Of a stretch of DNA of 64,000 nucleotides, positions 16,258-24,309 are shown in pieces. Position numbers and translations under genes: made by a program. The notes below the pieces were generated by a model that worked only from the letters and a program-made list of their open reading frames with translations, searched no databases and was not told the origin of the DNA. The stretch is from Mucilaginibacter sp. OK283 (GTDB lineage: Bacteria > Bacteroidota > Bacteroidia > Sphingobacteriales > Sphingobacteriaceae), in assembly GCF_900110415.1 (NCBI RefSeq), contig NZ_FODR01000004.1:372001-436000 (forward strand), written 5' to 3'. Positions within the stretch are counted from its first letter, which is position 1. Every line of letters begins with the position of its first letter.

Positions 16258-17283
16258 TTAAAGATTTGACAAAAATTCCATTGTATCAATCCCATCGGCA
16301 TAATCCCATAATGCGGGGTGCTGGCTTTGGCCGAAGCTTACCACCTGGCTGGCTACATTAATGGTGGCATTGGTAACAATACACTGAATATTGTCGCTTT
16401 GTTTTTGTAATAGTTCCTGCGCCTGGGCAAGATCGTCGTAATAGCTAAAATACAGCACGGCCAGTGGCGATGCCAGTCTGTCATCCTCCTTTACCATCAA
16501 AAAACCGTTATCAAGATGCTTGTCGCTGTTTACCAGGTAGATGGATTTGTTATAATCGTAATTGTTGTTGTACTTGTGGTGATGGATGATGGCCTTATGA
16601 TCTTCAATCGATTCAAAAAAGAAATTGAAATTATAATCCTTCGGCACCAGCAACTTACTCACATTGCGGCAACCCAAGCCATAATAATCAAAAATGTCAT
16701 GGCCAAGGTTAAACAGTTGTTCTGCCGTTTCATCGCCGGTTAGCAGGGCAATACTATTCCTGTTTTTACGGATGATGTTAGGCACTTTGCCAAAGTAGTA
16801 ATCAAAATAGCGCGAGCTATTATTGCTTCCGGTGGCTATAACAGCATCAAAATCCGCCAAACGCTCTATAAAACTAAATTGGCTGGCAAAGGTGCCATCA
16901 ATGGCCACTAACCGTTCTAAAACAGTTTTTATCAGGCGGGCATCCTGTGATGATGCTTTGATTAGCGCATGATTGCCGGATGCCAGCACGCACAACACAT
17001 CATGAAAACCAACCAGCGGGATATTTCCTGCCAAAATAAGGCCCACTTTTTTGCCCGGGGCGTCATTTTCAAGATTGTATTTTGCGAGCCAGGTTTTCAA
17101 ATCGTCCTCGTTAAGCATTTTACCTATGGCGGTTACGGCTTGCAAAACACTTTCGGGCGTAAACCAGGCGTTATGGTAGCGTTCGTCTTCAATGATGGCC
17201 ATTAATTGCGCATCGGGTGCAATTAACTGCTTTCCTAAGGTCGAAAATGAGTTTATGGAATTTTTTATGTTAAATTTTGACAT
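16258..17283 (-). CDS. Acyl-CoA reductase, LuxC superfamily
   Basis: 341 residues. Aldehyde-dehydrogenase-fold blocks are visible: VGLILAGNIPLVGFHD (about 80), ATGSNNSSRYFDYYFGKVP, IIRKNRNSIALLTGDE and FDYYGLGCRNVSKLLVP, whose Cys is the likely acyl-enzyme nucleophile. LuxC enzymes reduce activated fatty acids to aldehydes with NADPH. It is divergently transcribed from a ferredoxin gene, a pairing I associate with Bacteroidota genomes, but no luciferase or acyl-transferase gene is nearby. Physiological role uncertain. Confidence 0.82.
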   Translation of the reverse strand: MSKFNIKNSINSFSTLGKQLIAPDAQLMAIIEDERYHNAWFTPESVLQAVTAIGKMLNEDDLKTWLAKYNLENDAPGKKVGLILAGNIPLVGFHDVLCVLASGNHALIKASSQDARLIKTVLERLVAIDGTFASQFSFIERLADFDAVIATGSNNSSRYFDYYFGKVPNIIRKNRNSIALLTGDETAEQLFNLGHDIFDYYGLGCRNVSKLLVPKDYNFNFFFESIEDHKAIIHHHKYNNNYDYNKSIYLVNSDKHLDNGFLMVKEDDRLASPLAVLYFSYYDDLAQAQELLQKQSDNIQCIVTNATINVASQVVSFGQSQHPALWDYADGIDTMEFLSNL

Positions 17284-17323
17284 ATATATGGTGAGGATTT
17301 AAACCCCTAAAGCCTTTTTTTGT

Positions 17324-17331
17324 TATATTTG
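17324..17331 (+). promoter_or_regulatory. Bacteroidota-type -7 box (TATATTTG) for the ferredoxin gene
   Basis: TATATTTG matches the Bacteroidota consensus TAnnTTTG and lies about 54 bp upstream of the ferredoxin start codon, within the divergent promoter region. The matching -33 TTTG is not clear, so this is a partial promoter call. Confidence 0.45.
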
Positions 17332-17384
17332 TGCGCTTGTAAATTACGGGCAAAGTTAATTGAGATTATTATATATTTAGAAAT

Positions 17385-17738
17385 ATGGCGATTAAAATCA
17401 CCGATGAATGCATAAACTGCGGAGCCTGCGAGCCGGAGTGCCCCAATAATGCAATTTATGATGCTGGTGCGGCATGGCGCTTTAGCGACGGTACCGGCCT
17501 TAAAGGAATTATTGATTTTGGAGATGGCAATACTTTAAATGCCGAGGAAACTCAGGCTGCCCTGTCCGACGAGATATATTATATAGTGCCTGATAAGTGT
17601 ACCGAGTGCGTTGGTTTTCATGACGAACCACAATGTGCTGCTGTATGCCCGGTTGATTGCTGCGTAGATGATGAAGATATCCGCGAAACACAGGAAGAGT
17701 TGTTAGCCAAGAAAGATTGGCTGCATATGAATGAATAA
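17385..17738 (+). CDS. 4Fe-4S dicluster ferredoxin
   Basis: A 117-residue electron carrier. The first cluster motif is C9-IN-C12-GA-C15-EPE-C19-P. The second set is CTEC-VGFHDEPQ-C-AAV-CPVDC, with the long insertion between Cys 2 and 3 typical of Azotobacter-type 2[4Fe-4S] ferredoxins. It is divergent from the acyl-CoA reductase and closes with a strong terminator, so it is a single-gene unit. The electron acceptor cannot be inferred. Confidence 0.92.
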   Translation: MAIKITDECINCGACEPECPNNAIYDAGAAWRFSDGTGLKGIIDFGDGNTLNAEETQAALSDEIYYIVPDKCTECVGFHDEPQCAAVCPVDCCVDDEDIRETQEELLAKKDWLHMNE

Positions 17739-17759
17739 TTTTATAAAAAAAATATTTTG

Positions 17760-17795
17760 AAAAGGGATTAGCTTGCTGATCCCTTTTTTTTGCTT
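17760..17795 (+). terminator. Rho-independent terminator after ferredoxin
   Basis: AAAAGGGAT (17760–17768) pairs with ATCCCTTTT (17779–17787), a 9-bp stem with a 10-nt loop, followed by a T run. Confidence 0.88.
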
Positions 17796-17966
17796 GTTTT
17801 TTAAATAAAATTATTTGGCGTTTAATAATTTAATAAATTAGCCTTGTAAATTTTAGCTTTAATCTCCTCCACAGCTAAAATATATCTTGAAAACCAATTA
17901 AAACGGTGTAATTATTGATCGCTTATTGCATCTTAGTTACATTAATTTTTGCATTTAATCTGATCT

Positions 17967-18728
17967 ATGGAATATGGTATTTGTAACCTTGCTGTAATCC
18001 CGCTTCGCGCTTTGCCTGATGACAGGAGCGAACAGGTATCGCAGGTGTTATTTGGCGAAACTTTTGAAATTAAGGAGTGGGCCGAACGCTGGGTTAAAAT
18101 TGTTACAACAACTGATAATTATACGGGCTGGATAGGCAGGCTGCAATTTGCCATGTTCGGGCATGTAGCCTATAAAAGCCAACAAAATATGCCTCCGCCT
18201 TTAACTTACCGGGCGGTTACCCAGGCCTGGAAAATTATTGATAACTCAATACTTTATTTGCCTGCAGGCAGCTCACTTGCCGGTTTAAAGGGAACAACCT
18301 GCAAAATAGGGAATGATAAATTCGAGATCATTGGCGAAATAGGCGAAAAGGAAGATATTGCAACTACGGCCAAATCGTTTTTAAACGCGCCTTATTTATG
18401 GGGGGGGCGTACTCATTTTGGCATCGATTGCTCGGGCTTTACACAGGTGGTATTTAATCTTAATAAAATAAAAATAAAACGCGATGCAAGTCAACAAGCC
18501 CTTGAAGGCGAAAAAGTTGACAGTTTAAACAACGCCCGTCTGGGCGATCTGGCTTTTTTTAATAATACCGAAGGACGTGTAACCCATGTGGGTATTTTAT
18601 TAAACGGCGGACAAATAATTCATGCTTCAGGAAAGGTGAAAATAGACCCTATTGATAACGACGGCATTTATTCGGAAGAGTTAAAGCGTCACACACACAA
18701 TTTGCATAGCATCCGGAGGTTTTTTTAA
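17967..18728 (+). CDS. NlpC/P60 cysteine peptidase with N-terminal SH3 domains
   Basis: 253 residues. Residues 1–125 contain two bacterial SH3-like segments (EYGICNLAVIPLRA... and SILYLPAGSSL...). The NlpC/P60 domain follows, with C155 in FGIDCSGF, H207 in VTHVGILL and H219 in IIHASG forming the expected catalytic triad. Such enzymes cut gamma-D-Glu–diamino-acid bonds in peptidoglycan stem peptides or recycled peptides (YkfC type). No signal peptide is obvious, which favours a cytoplasmic recycling role. It stands alone on this strand. Confidence 0.87.
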   Translation: MEYGICNLAVIPLRALPDDRSEQVSQVLFGETFEIKEWAERWVKIVTTTDNYTGWIGRLQFAMFGHVAYKSQQNMPPPLTYRAVTQAWKIIDNSILYLPAGSSLAGLKGTTCKIGNDKFEIIGEIGEKEDIATTAKSFLNAPYLWGGRTHFGIDCSGFTQVVFNLNKIKIKRDASQQALEGEKVDSLNNARLGDLAFFNNTEGRVTHVGILLNGGQIIHASGKVKIDPIDNDGIYSEELKRHTHNLHSIRRFF

Positions 18729-18741
18729 GCAGGAGCGTACG

Positions 18742-19644
18742 TTAAAATTTTATATCCCAAATAAAAATATTTTTATCATCACTTACTGATAATAGCTGAT
18801 CTCCATTCCATGCCAGTTTATTTATTGACAGCGGATGGCTTGGGTATCCTTTTTCGCGGCTGATGATCTTGTACAGTTTAAAATCATCGGCTCCCCAAAT
18901 TTTAATGCTTTTATCCATGCTGGCTGTAGCAAAATAAGGCTGGGTAGGGTGGAAGAGAATATGGTTAACAGCAAACAAATGTGCCGGGATGTTTTTAACC
19001 AGCTGGTACGATATTGTATCCCAGATTTTAACCTGTGCATCACGGCCGCCGGATACTAAGTAAGCGCCATCGGTGCTGTAAGCCAAGGCAAAAACCGACA
19101 TGGTATGCCCATGCAGTGCTTTAACTAAAGTGTAATCCTCTAAATCGTAAATTTTAACCACGTTATCCCTGCAGCCAAAAGCAACCTGTTTTTCATCGGG
19201 CGAAACCGCTATACAACGTACTGTATCGGCGGATACTTTGATGCTGTGCACCATATCCAATGTGGCAAGGCCCCATACCGACACTGTGCCATCCTCAGAA
19301 GCTATCAGCAGCTCTTTTTTACCATTGACAGACTTGATATCAAACACCGGTTTTAGATGATAATTAAGTGACTTGATAACCTTTTGCTGTATAAAATCAA
19401 AAACCAGCACCTGGCCGCTGCGCAGGCCCGCAAACATTAACGGGTAACCCGCCGGGCAATGAATGGCGTAAATTGATGCATTAACCGGGAACATCACTTT
19501 AATGAAGGCGTTTGTTTTCAGGCTCCACTCCACCAATCCTTTATCATTGCCGCCGGTAAATAGTATTCCCGGTTTTTGTGATAGCTCCAAAGTGAAAATG
19601 GGGTTGCCATGCCCGGTAAGTTCGGCTATTTTTTCTGCAATCAT
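18742..19644 (-). CDS. WD40-repeat protein
   Basis: 300 residues, with about six or seven WD40-type repeats (for example GRDAQVKIWD, SMDKSIKIWG, SDDKNIFIWD), giving one beta-propeller. There is no signal peptide or enzymatic domain, so it is probably a cytoplasmic interaction scaffold. I start at ATG 19644; an earlier TTG would add seven codons encoded by a 14-bp tandem repeat. Stand-alone bacterial WD40 proteins are uncommon outside a few phyla including Bacteroidota. The partner is unknown. Confidence 0.78.
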   Translation of the reverse strand: MIAEKIAELTGHGNPIFTLELSQKPGILFTGGNDKGLVEWSLKTNAFIKVMFPVNASIYAIHCPAGYPLMFAGLRSGQVLVFDFIQQKVIKSLNYHLKPVFDIKSVNGKKELLIASEDGTVSVWGLATLDMVHSIKVSADTVRCIAVSPDEKQVAFGCRDNVVKIYDLEDYTLVKALHGHTMSVFALAYSTDGAYLVSGGRDAQVKIWDTISYQLVKNIPAHLFAVNHILFHPTQPYFATASMDKSIKIWGADDFKLYKIISREKGYPSHPLSINKLAWNGDQLLSVSDDKNIFIWDIKF

Positions 19645-19650
19645 TATGTT

Positions 19651-19678
19651 AGTATCAAGTAGCAAGTATCAAGTAGCA
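19651..19678. repeat. 14-bp direct tandem duplication
   Basis: AGTATCAAGTAGCA is present twice head to tail just upstream of the WD40 gene start. It is a short slippage-type repeat. Confidence 0.7.
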
Positions 19679-19768
19679 AGATTTTTAATTTGCAGTTGAT
19701 ATTGGGCTATAAGCAAAAGTAAGATTTTTGACGGAGATGAGTTGTTTTGATATTAGCCTTGACGTAAT

Positions 19769-20659
19769 CTATTTTATGGCTTCGTCATAGGCGGCCTTTG
19801 CTATGCGGGCAATAACCAATTCGCGGGCTTTTAAATCAACGGGCGAATTGGTAACCAAAATGGCAATAGCCAGGTGATTACCGTTAGGTAGTGTAATAAT
19901 ACCGGTATCGTTGGTAGCTGCCGAAATCCCTTTTTCGTTGGTGCCCGAGCGGCCGGTTTTATGGTATACTATTGTACCAACAGGCAGCAAGCCTTTAATC
20001 TGGTTGGGGCCGGTTGAGGTTTCCTGCATGATTTTCCATAAATAGGTGTGGCTGGCCGCCGAAAGGAAATTAGGCTTAAATGCTACGTTCAATAAATGCG
20101 TAAGCTCGGAGGCCATCACCCAATCGGTAAACTGCACATCCCAGGCCTGCGCCATTTGATATTCGGAGGCTTTTATCGAGAAGTTTTTGATCCCGATATG
20201 GTGAATATAGGCCTCTACCGCATCCGTTCCGCCTAAAACTTTTAAAAGCTTGTCGCAGGCAACATTGTCACTTAACGATACCATATAGCTAAGCAACTCC
20301 CTTATCGAAACATCCACATTTGCCGCCGGATATTTATCCTGCAAGGGGCTGTATGTTTTAAATAAATCGCTTTTATCCAGGCGAACCAGCTGATCTAATG
20401 TGAATTTCCCTTCGTCAATCTCGTGCAAAACGGTAATGGCAATCGGGAACTTCATCACACTCTGCATTGGCTGGCGCAGGTAGCCGTTATATGTTAACGT
20501 ATCACCCGTTTCAAGGTTTAATACCGAAACCCCAATAGTACCTTTTGCATCCTTCGCAATTTCGGCAATCTTCTCCCTAAGCCTATCTTGTTGCGCATTG
20601 GCATTGCCAATAAAAAAGAAACAAAACAGCAAAATATAAAAAACAACAGACCTCACCAT
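19769..20659 (-). CDS. Class A serine beta-lactamase
   Basis: 296 residues with a signal peptide ending near residue 22 (GNANAQ). All class A motifs are present: S67-x-x-K70 (SVMK), S130-D131-N132, a Glu in the omega-loop segment SEYQMAQ, and K234-T-G. The sequence style suggests the Bacteroidota CfxA/CepA/PER-like branch (subclass A2), often active on cephalosporins, but the spectrum cannot be read from motifs. It lies 3' of hisIE, separated by a 7-bp tandem array, and is probably not part of the his operon functionally. No adjacent regulator or mobile element suggests recent acquisition. Confidence 0.9.
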   Translation of the reverse strand: MVRSVVFYILLFCFFFIGNANAQQDRLREKIAEIAKDAKGTIGVSVLNLETGDTLTYNGYLRQPMQSVMKFPIAITVLHEIDEGKFTLDQLVRLDKSDLFKTYSPLQDKYPAANVDVSIRELLSYMVSLSDNVACDKLLKVLGGTDAVEAYIHHIGIKNFSIKASEYQMAQAWDVQFTDWVMASELTHLLNVAFKPNFLSAASHTYLWKIMQETSTGPNQIKGLLPVGTIVYHKTGRSGTNEKGISAATNDTGIITLPNGNHLAIAILVTNSPVDLKARELVIARIAKAAYDEAIK

Positions 20660-20667
20660 AAGTTTCC

Positions 20668-20754
20668 CTAATGACTAATGACTAATGACTAATGACTAAT
20701 GACTAATGACTAATGACTAATGACTAATGACTAATGACTAATGACTAATGACTA
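20668..20754. repeat. 7-bp tandem array (CTAATGA, about 12.4 copies)
   Basis: CTAATGA is repeated without visible mismatch for 87 bp between hisIE and the beta-lactamase gene. The final copy contributes the TAG stop codon of hisIE (20752–20754), so the array has grown from, or inserted exactly at, a stop codon. Confidence 0.92.
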
Positions 20755-21339
20755 TTTATGCCTGTTTTCCAGGTTCTTAGCTATCGTTTCCAACGTCAGT
20801 CCCTTTTCGCGAAGCAAAACCAACAGGTGAAAAACCAGGTCAGACGACTCATTAATCAAGTCGGTTTCTGTTTCGGCCAAAGCGGCTATAACGGTTTCAA
20901 CGCCTTCTTCACCAACCTTTTGAGCTATTTTGTTGAGTCCCTTATTCCGCAGCTTATTTACATATGATCCTTCCACCGGATTTTCGTATCTATCGGCAAT
21001 AATGTTTTCCAGCTCCAAAATAAAGTTTTGATTATAGCCGGTGTTAAAACAACTGCGCGAGCCGGTATGGCAGGTAGGGCCATCAGCTTTAACTTTAATC
21101 AGCAAAGTATCATTATCGCAATCAATGCTGATGTTTTTTACATGCAAAAAGTTGCTGCTGGTTTCGCCCTTGGTCCACAGGCGGTTTTTTGAGCGGGAGA
21201 AAAATGTAACTATATTTTCCTGTACGGTTTTATCATAAGCCTCCTGGTTCATGTAGCCCAGCATCAGCACCTCTAAGGTTTGCTCGTCCTGTATAATAAC
21301 CGGTACTAAACCGTCTGTTTTGTTGAAATCTATATTCAT
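20752..21339 (-). CDS. hisIE: Bifunctional phosphoribosyl-AMP cyclohydrolase / phosphoribosyl-ATP pyrophosphatase
   Basis: 195 residues. The HisI domain (about 1–105) carries [29 protein letters not shown] and the metal-binding cluster DCDNDTLL...CHTGSRSCF. The HisE domain (about 115–195) carries [24 protein letters not shown] and a helical C-terminus. It catalyses steps 2 and 3 of histidine synthesis. I start at ATG 21339; an 18-codon upstream extension reads into the repeat-rich spacer. It is the last gene of the his operon, 350 bp after hisF. Confidence 0.94.
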   Translation of the reverse strand: MNIDFNKTDGLVPVIIQDEQTLEVLMLGYMNQEAYDKTVQENIVTFFSRSKNRLWTKGETSSNFLHVKNISIDCDNDTLLIKVKADGPTCHTGSRSCFNTGYNQNFILELENIIADRYENPVEGSYVNKLRNKGLNKIAQKVGEEGVETVIAALAETETDLINESSDLVFHLLVLLREKGLTLETIAKNLENRHK

Positions 21340-21367
21340 TGTATCTGTTGTTCTGGTTCCTGCTCCA

Positions 21368-21626
21368 GGTTGCCAGGTTCGTGTTATATTCAATCAAATT
21401 CGGGGGCGTGTGAGCCCTGAGCGCTGGCCGGGGTGTGTTCTACACCATGCATCTACGTCTCTCCCGCTGACTGTGTCCTCACAGGCAGCTACCTCACGTG
21501 TGAGTGTAAGGGCGTTACCTTTGGCCCGGGCTTTACGCTCATACTGCACAGGCCTTAATCACGGGCCGGTATCCGCTGCAATCCCTAACGCGGGTAGAAG
21601 AGTTATTGCCGGTTGCCAGGTTCGTG
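21368..21626. repeat. GC-rich hairpin-dense block between 16-bp direct repeats
   Basis: GGTTGCCAGGTTCGTG occurs at 21368–21383 and again at 21611–21626. Between them is about 227 bp, far richer in GC than its surroundings and crowded with small hairpins: GGTGT/ACACC (21432–21446), CTGTG/CACAG (21471–21484), CTCAC/GTGAG (21493–21504), GTAA/TTAC (21506–21518), a GCCCGGGC palindrome and a GGCC/GGCC pair. No credible protein is encoded. It sits in the hisF–hisIE gap. It may be a mobile repeat or a structured RNA element; I cannot tell which. Confidence 0.7.
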
Positions 21627-21691
21627 GTTCGGGTAAAACGTTTGTTTTAAAACTAACAACGCCCGAGCCTCGCCACCTGAACCCCGCCACC

Positions 21692-22834
21692 CTATATCCT
21701 CACCTCTATATTATTGCTCTTCAATACCGCTTTCAAATCCGGAATCAATATCTCGCCATAGTGAAATACCGACGCTGCTAAAGCTGCATCAATATTTGTT
21801 TTTTCAAATACGTCAACAAAGTGCTGTACCGAACCTGCCCCGCCCGAGGCTATTACAGGGATGTGTACCGCATCGTTCACAATTTTTAATAGCTTGTTAT
21901 CAAAACCAGCTTTTGTACCATCATGATCCATTGATGTAAGCAAAATTTCGCCGGCACCACGGCTTTCGGCTTCCATGATCCACTCTAACGTTTCGCGTTC
22001 AGTAGGTAATCTGCCGCCATTCAGGTGTACAATGTTTTTGTCGCCAATGCCGCGGGTGTCTACAGCAATTACCACAAACTGAACGCCAAATGCCTTGGCC
22101 AGTTCATCAATTAAAGCCGGATTACGTACCGCTGCCGAGTTGATCGAGATCTTATCTGCACCGGCGTTTAAAAGTGCATCGGCATCGGCAATTTCGTTAA
22201 TACCGCCACCAATGGTAAAAGGGATATTTATTTGCCTGGCCACGGCTTTCACCAGGTCCACCATAGTTTTACGGCGCTCAACAGTTGCGGTAATATCCAG
22301 GAATACCAGTTCGTCGGCTCCCTGGCGCGAATAGTTCCAGGCCAGTTCAACTGGGTCGCCAGCGTCGCGCAGGTCAACAAAGTTTACGCCTTTTACGGTG
22401 CGACCGTCTTTAACGTCTAAACAAGGGATAATTCGCTTGGCGAGCCCCCCCCGCCCCCTGAAGGGGGAGCCTTTGATTTGCGTGGTTATTTGTTCCAATA
22501 CTTTATTAAGATTATTAAAGATTTGATCATTTGTAAATCGTATTACCTTTAGGCCGTCAAGTTCTAAATTGCGCTGCCGTTCAATATCGTTTTGAGCTAC
22601 CTCTGGTTGCAAATGGATGCCGCCGTCTAGTTCGATAACTAACAACTTATGTTGATGGCAATAAAAATCAGCTACGTAAATACCAAGAGGGTGTTGGCGT
22701 CTAAATTTTACGCCTAATTGTTTGCCTTTCAGATATCCCCAAAGTAGTTCCTCAGTAGCAGTCATCCGATAACGAAGTTCCTCTGCATTCCTAAAGATAG
22801 GAGCACCAGCGCCCAAAAACATCTTTTTCTTCAT
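21692..22834 (-). CDS. hisF: DUF559 endonuclease-like domain fused to imidazole glycerol phosphate synthase subunit HisF
   Basis: A 380-residue fusion. Residues 1–121 are a DUF559 (Vsr-like PD-(D/E)xK) domain: [21 protein letters not shown], then [13 protein letters not shown] and IRFTN. Residues 122–130 (GSPFRGRGG) are encoded by a G/C-run palindrome. Residues 131–380 are complete HisF, beginning [15 protein letters not shown], with catalytic Asp in CLDV and a later Asp loop; its usual length is about 250. HisF makes IGP and AICAR using ammonia from HisH. The normal Met before LAKR is now Gly (GGG), and no other start codon precedes the essential CLDV strand, so HisF must be made as this fusion or by cleavage of it. 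Confidence 0.9.
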   Translation of the reverse strand: MKKKMFLGAGAPIFRNAEELRYRMTATEELLWGYLKGKQLGVKFRRQHPLGIYVADFYCHQHKLLVIELDGGIHLQPEVAQNDIERQRNLELDGLKVIRFTNDQIFNNLNKVLEQITTQIKGSPFRGRGGLAKRIIPCLDVKDGRTVKGVNFVDLRDAGDPVELAWNYSRQGADELVFLDITATVERRKTMVDLVKAVARQINIPFTIGGGINEIADADALLNAGADKISINSAAVRNPALIDELAKAFGVQFVVIAVDTRGIGDKNIVHLNGGRLPTERETLEWIMEAESRGAGEILLTSMDHDGTKAGFDNKLLKIVNDAVHIPVIASGGAGSVQHFVDVFEKTNIDAALAASVFHYGEILIPDLKAVLKSNNIEVRI

Positions 22835-22876
22835 GTTTTATGCAACTATGGTTCCCCCTTTAGGGGGTTAGGGGGC
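22444..22876 (-). mobile_element. Putative DUF559-carrying element with inverted palindromic ends
   Basis: The DUF559 segment is bounded by inverted copies of one palindrome: about 22444–22470 (core CCCCCTGAAGGGGG) and 22850–22876 (core CCCCCTTTAGGGGG, then TTAGGGGGC). The outer boundary touches the hisA stop codon on one side and the second codon of hisF on the other. The same end sequences bracket short, gene-less elements elsewhere in this window, so I read this as the autonomous form. DUF559 as the mobilising nuclease is inference. No clear target duplication can be identified. Confidence 0.65.
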
Positions 22877-23626
22877 TTAAATTGAAATCAATGCCTCTAA
22901 ATTCCAGTTTTTTACATCTTCGATAGTTACCCTGTTCTCATAGATCGCTTTACCTACAACTACCGATTCTACCTTCAAACGGCTCAGTTTCTCTACGTCA
23001 TCCATCGAGCTTACACCTCCGGATGCTATCAGTTTAATGAAAGGCGAATGGTCGAGCAGTTTTTCGTAAAGCTCAATACCCGCGCCGCCCAGTTTGCCGT
23101 CTTTGTTGATATCGGTACATAAAAAACGGAAAAATCCTAAGGCAAGGCATTTATCAACGTAGTCCATCAGTTTAATAGGTGAGCTTTCCATCCAGCCTGA
23201 GTATTTGATCACTTCGTCCAACACATCTATTGCGATAACCACCTGGTCGGAACACTTGTCGCGGCCGCAAATCTCTTTGCCTAATTGGGGCAAAAATTCG
23301 GGGTTGGTTAATGCCTGTGTGCCCACAATAACCCGGTGAACGCCCGAATCAATCAACTCTTTTACTTTTTCGATGCTGCGGATACCGCCACCGTATTGCA
23401 CCTTCATGTCGGTTTTACGGATCACATCAAACAGGTATTGCTGGTTGCTGAAATCGTTTTTAGCGCCGTTCAGGTCAATAATATGGATAAAGTTGGTGCC
23501 ATTGCTTTGGTAACGCTCAATCATTTCTTCGAGCGTTACATCATATTCTGTTACCTGTTGGTAATCACCCTCACGTAGCCTAACTACTTTTTTATTCAGA
23601 ATATCGATAGCGGGAATTATGTACAT
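22877..23626 (-). CDS. hisA: ProFAR isomerase HisA
   Basis: A 249-residue (beta/alpha)8 barrel. The catalytic Asp is in IPAIDIL (residues 4–10), the second Asp is near 130 (VVIAIDVL), with phosphate loops GGGIRS and ASGGVSS. It converts ProFAR to PRFAR, step 4 of histidine synthesis. It is 5 bp from hisH. Its TAA stop is directly followed by the palindromic end of the DUF559 element, which has separated it from hisF. Confidence 0.95.
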   Translation of the reverse strand: MYIIPAIDILNKKVVRLREGDYQQVTEYDVTLEEMIERYQSNGTNFIHIIDLNGAKNDFSNQQYLFDVIRKTDMKVQYGGGIRSIEKVKELIDSGVHRVIVGTQALTNPEFLPQLGKEICGRDKCSDQVVIAIDVLDEVIKYSGWMESSPIKLMDYVDKCLALGFFRFLCTDINKDGKLGGAGIELYEKLLDHSPFIKLIASGGVSSMDDVEKLSRLKVESVVVGKAIYENRVTIEDVKNWNLEALISI

Positions 23627-23631
23627 GTCTT

Positions 23632-24222
23632 TTATATTTTTGAAAAGTTTGTTAAAAGTGTTTCGCCGTACACTCCCGATTTTTCGGGGTGAAATTGTAC
23701 GCCATAAAAATTATCCCGCCAAATTGATGCCGAAAATTCATTGTTATAATTGGCCGATAGTAAAGTGTACGCTTTATCATACTCAATAAAGTATGAATGT
23801 ACAAAGTAAAAATGTGATCCTGACGGTATATTTTCAAATAATGGGTTTTCCTTTTCGGGATAAACCTGGTTCCAGCCGGTATGCGGTACCTTGTATAAAT
23901 TGCTGTCCTTAAACCTTAAAGTTTTAATAGGGAACAGGCCAAGCAGGGTAGAATCTCCCTCTTCCGAGTAGGAGGTGAGTAACTGCATTCCCACACAAAT
24001 GCCCAAAGTGGGCTTTTTTAGCGCTTTAATCGTGGGAACCAATCCTGTCGACTCCAATTTGCTCATGGCTGCGCCCGCATGTCCAACACCAGGGATGATA
24101 TATCGGTCGTACTTATCAAAATCTTCTTCGCTATTGATCATGCCGTAAGGTATGCTCAACCGCTCCAACGCCGCTGTAAGCGAAAAAATATTACCGGCGC
24201 CGTATCTTATTATACCAATCAT
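23632..24222 (-). CDS. hisH: Imidazole glycerol phosphate synthase glutaminase subunit HisH
   Basis: A 196-residue class I glutamine amidotransferase. The nucleophile is C76 in LGICVGMQLL, and the catalytic His–Glu pair is in VQFHPEKS near the C-terminus. It supplies ammonia to HisF. If HisF carries a 130-residue N-terminal extension, as predicted here, the HisH–HisF interface must tolerate it. Confidence 0.95.
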   Translation of the reverse strand: MIGIIRYGAGNIFSLTAALERLSIPYGMINSEEDFDKYDRYIIPGVGHAGAAMSKLESTGLVPTIKALKKPTLGICVGMQLLTSYSEEGDSTLLGLFPIKTLRFKDSNLYKVPHTGWNQVYPEKENPLFENIPSGSHFYFVHSYFIEYDKAYTLLSANYNNEFSASIWRDNFYGVQFHPEKSGVYGETLLTNFSKI

Positions 24223-24309
24223 TTAGTTTGCAGTTATTAGTTTGCATTGAGCTGCAGTTTTAATTGACAATGCTTTTTCACTGCCTACTGAAAACTGCCT
24301 GCTGCCAAC

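Noticed and set aside
21320..21781. Plus-strand ORF across the GC-rich block (contains LARALRSYCTG)
   Set aside because: It overlaps hisIE and hisF ends in antisense and is explained by the hairpin-dense repeat. No conserved protein features.
22430..22445. Independent internal start for HisF after the DUF559 domain
   Set aside because: The codons before LAKRIIP are GGG GGG CTC; no ATG, GTG or TTG lies near enough to give an intact first strand.
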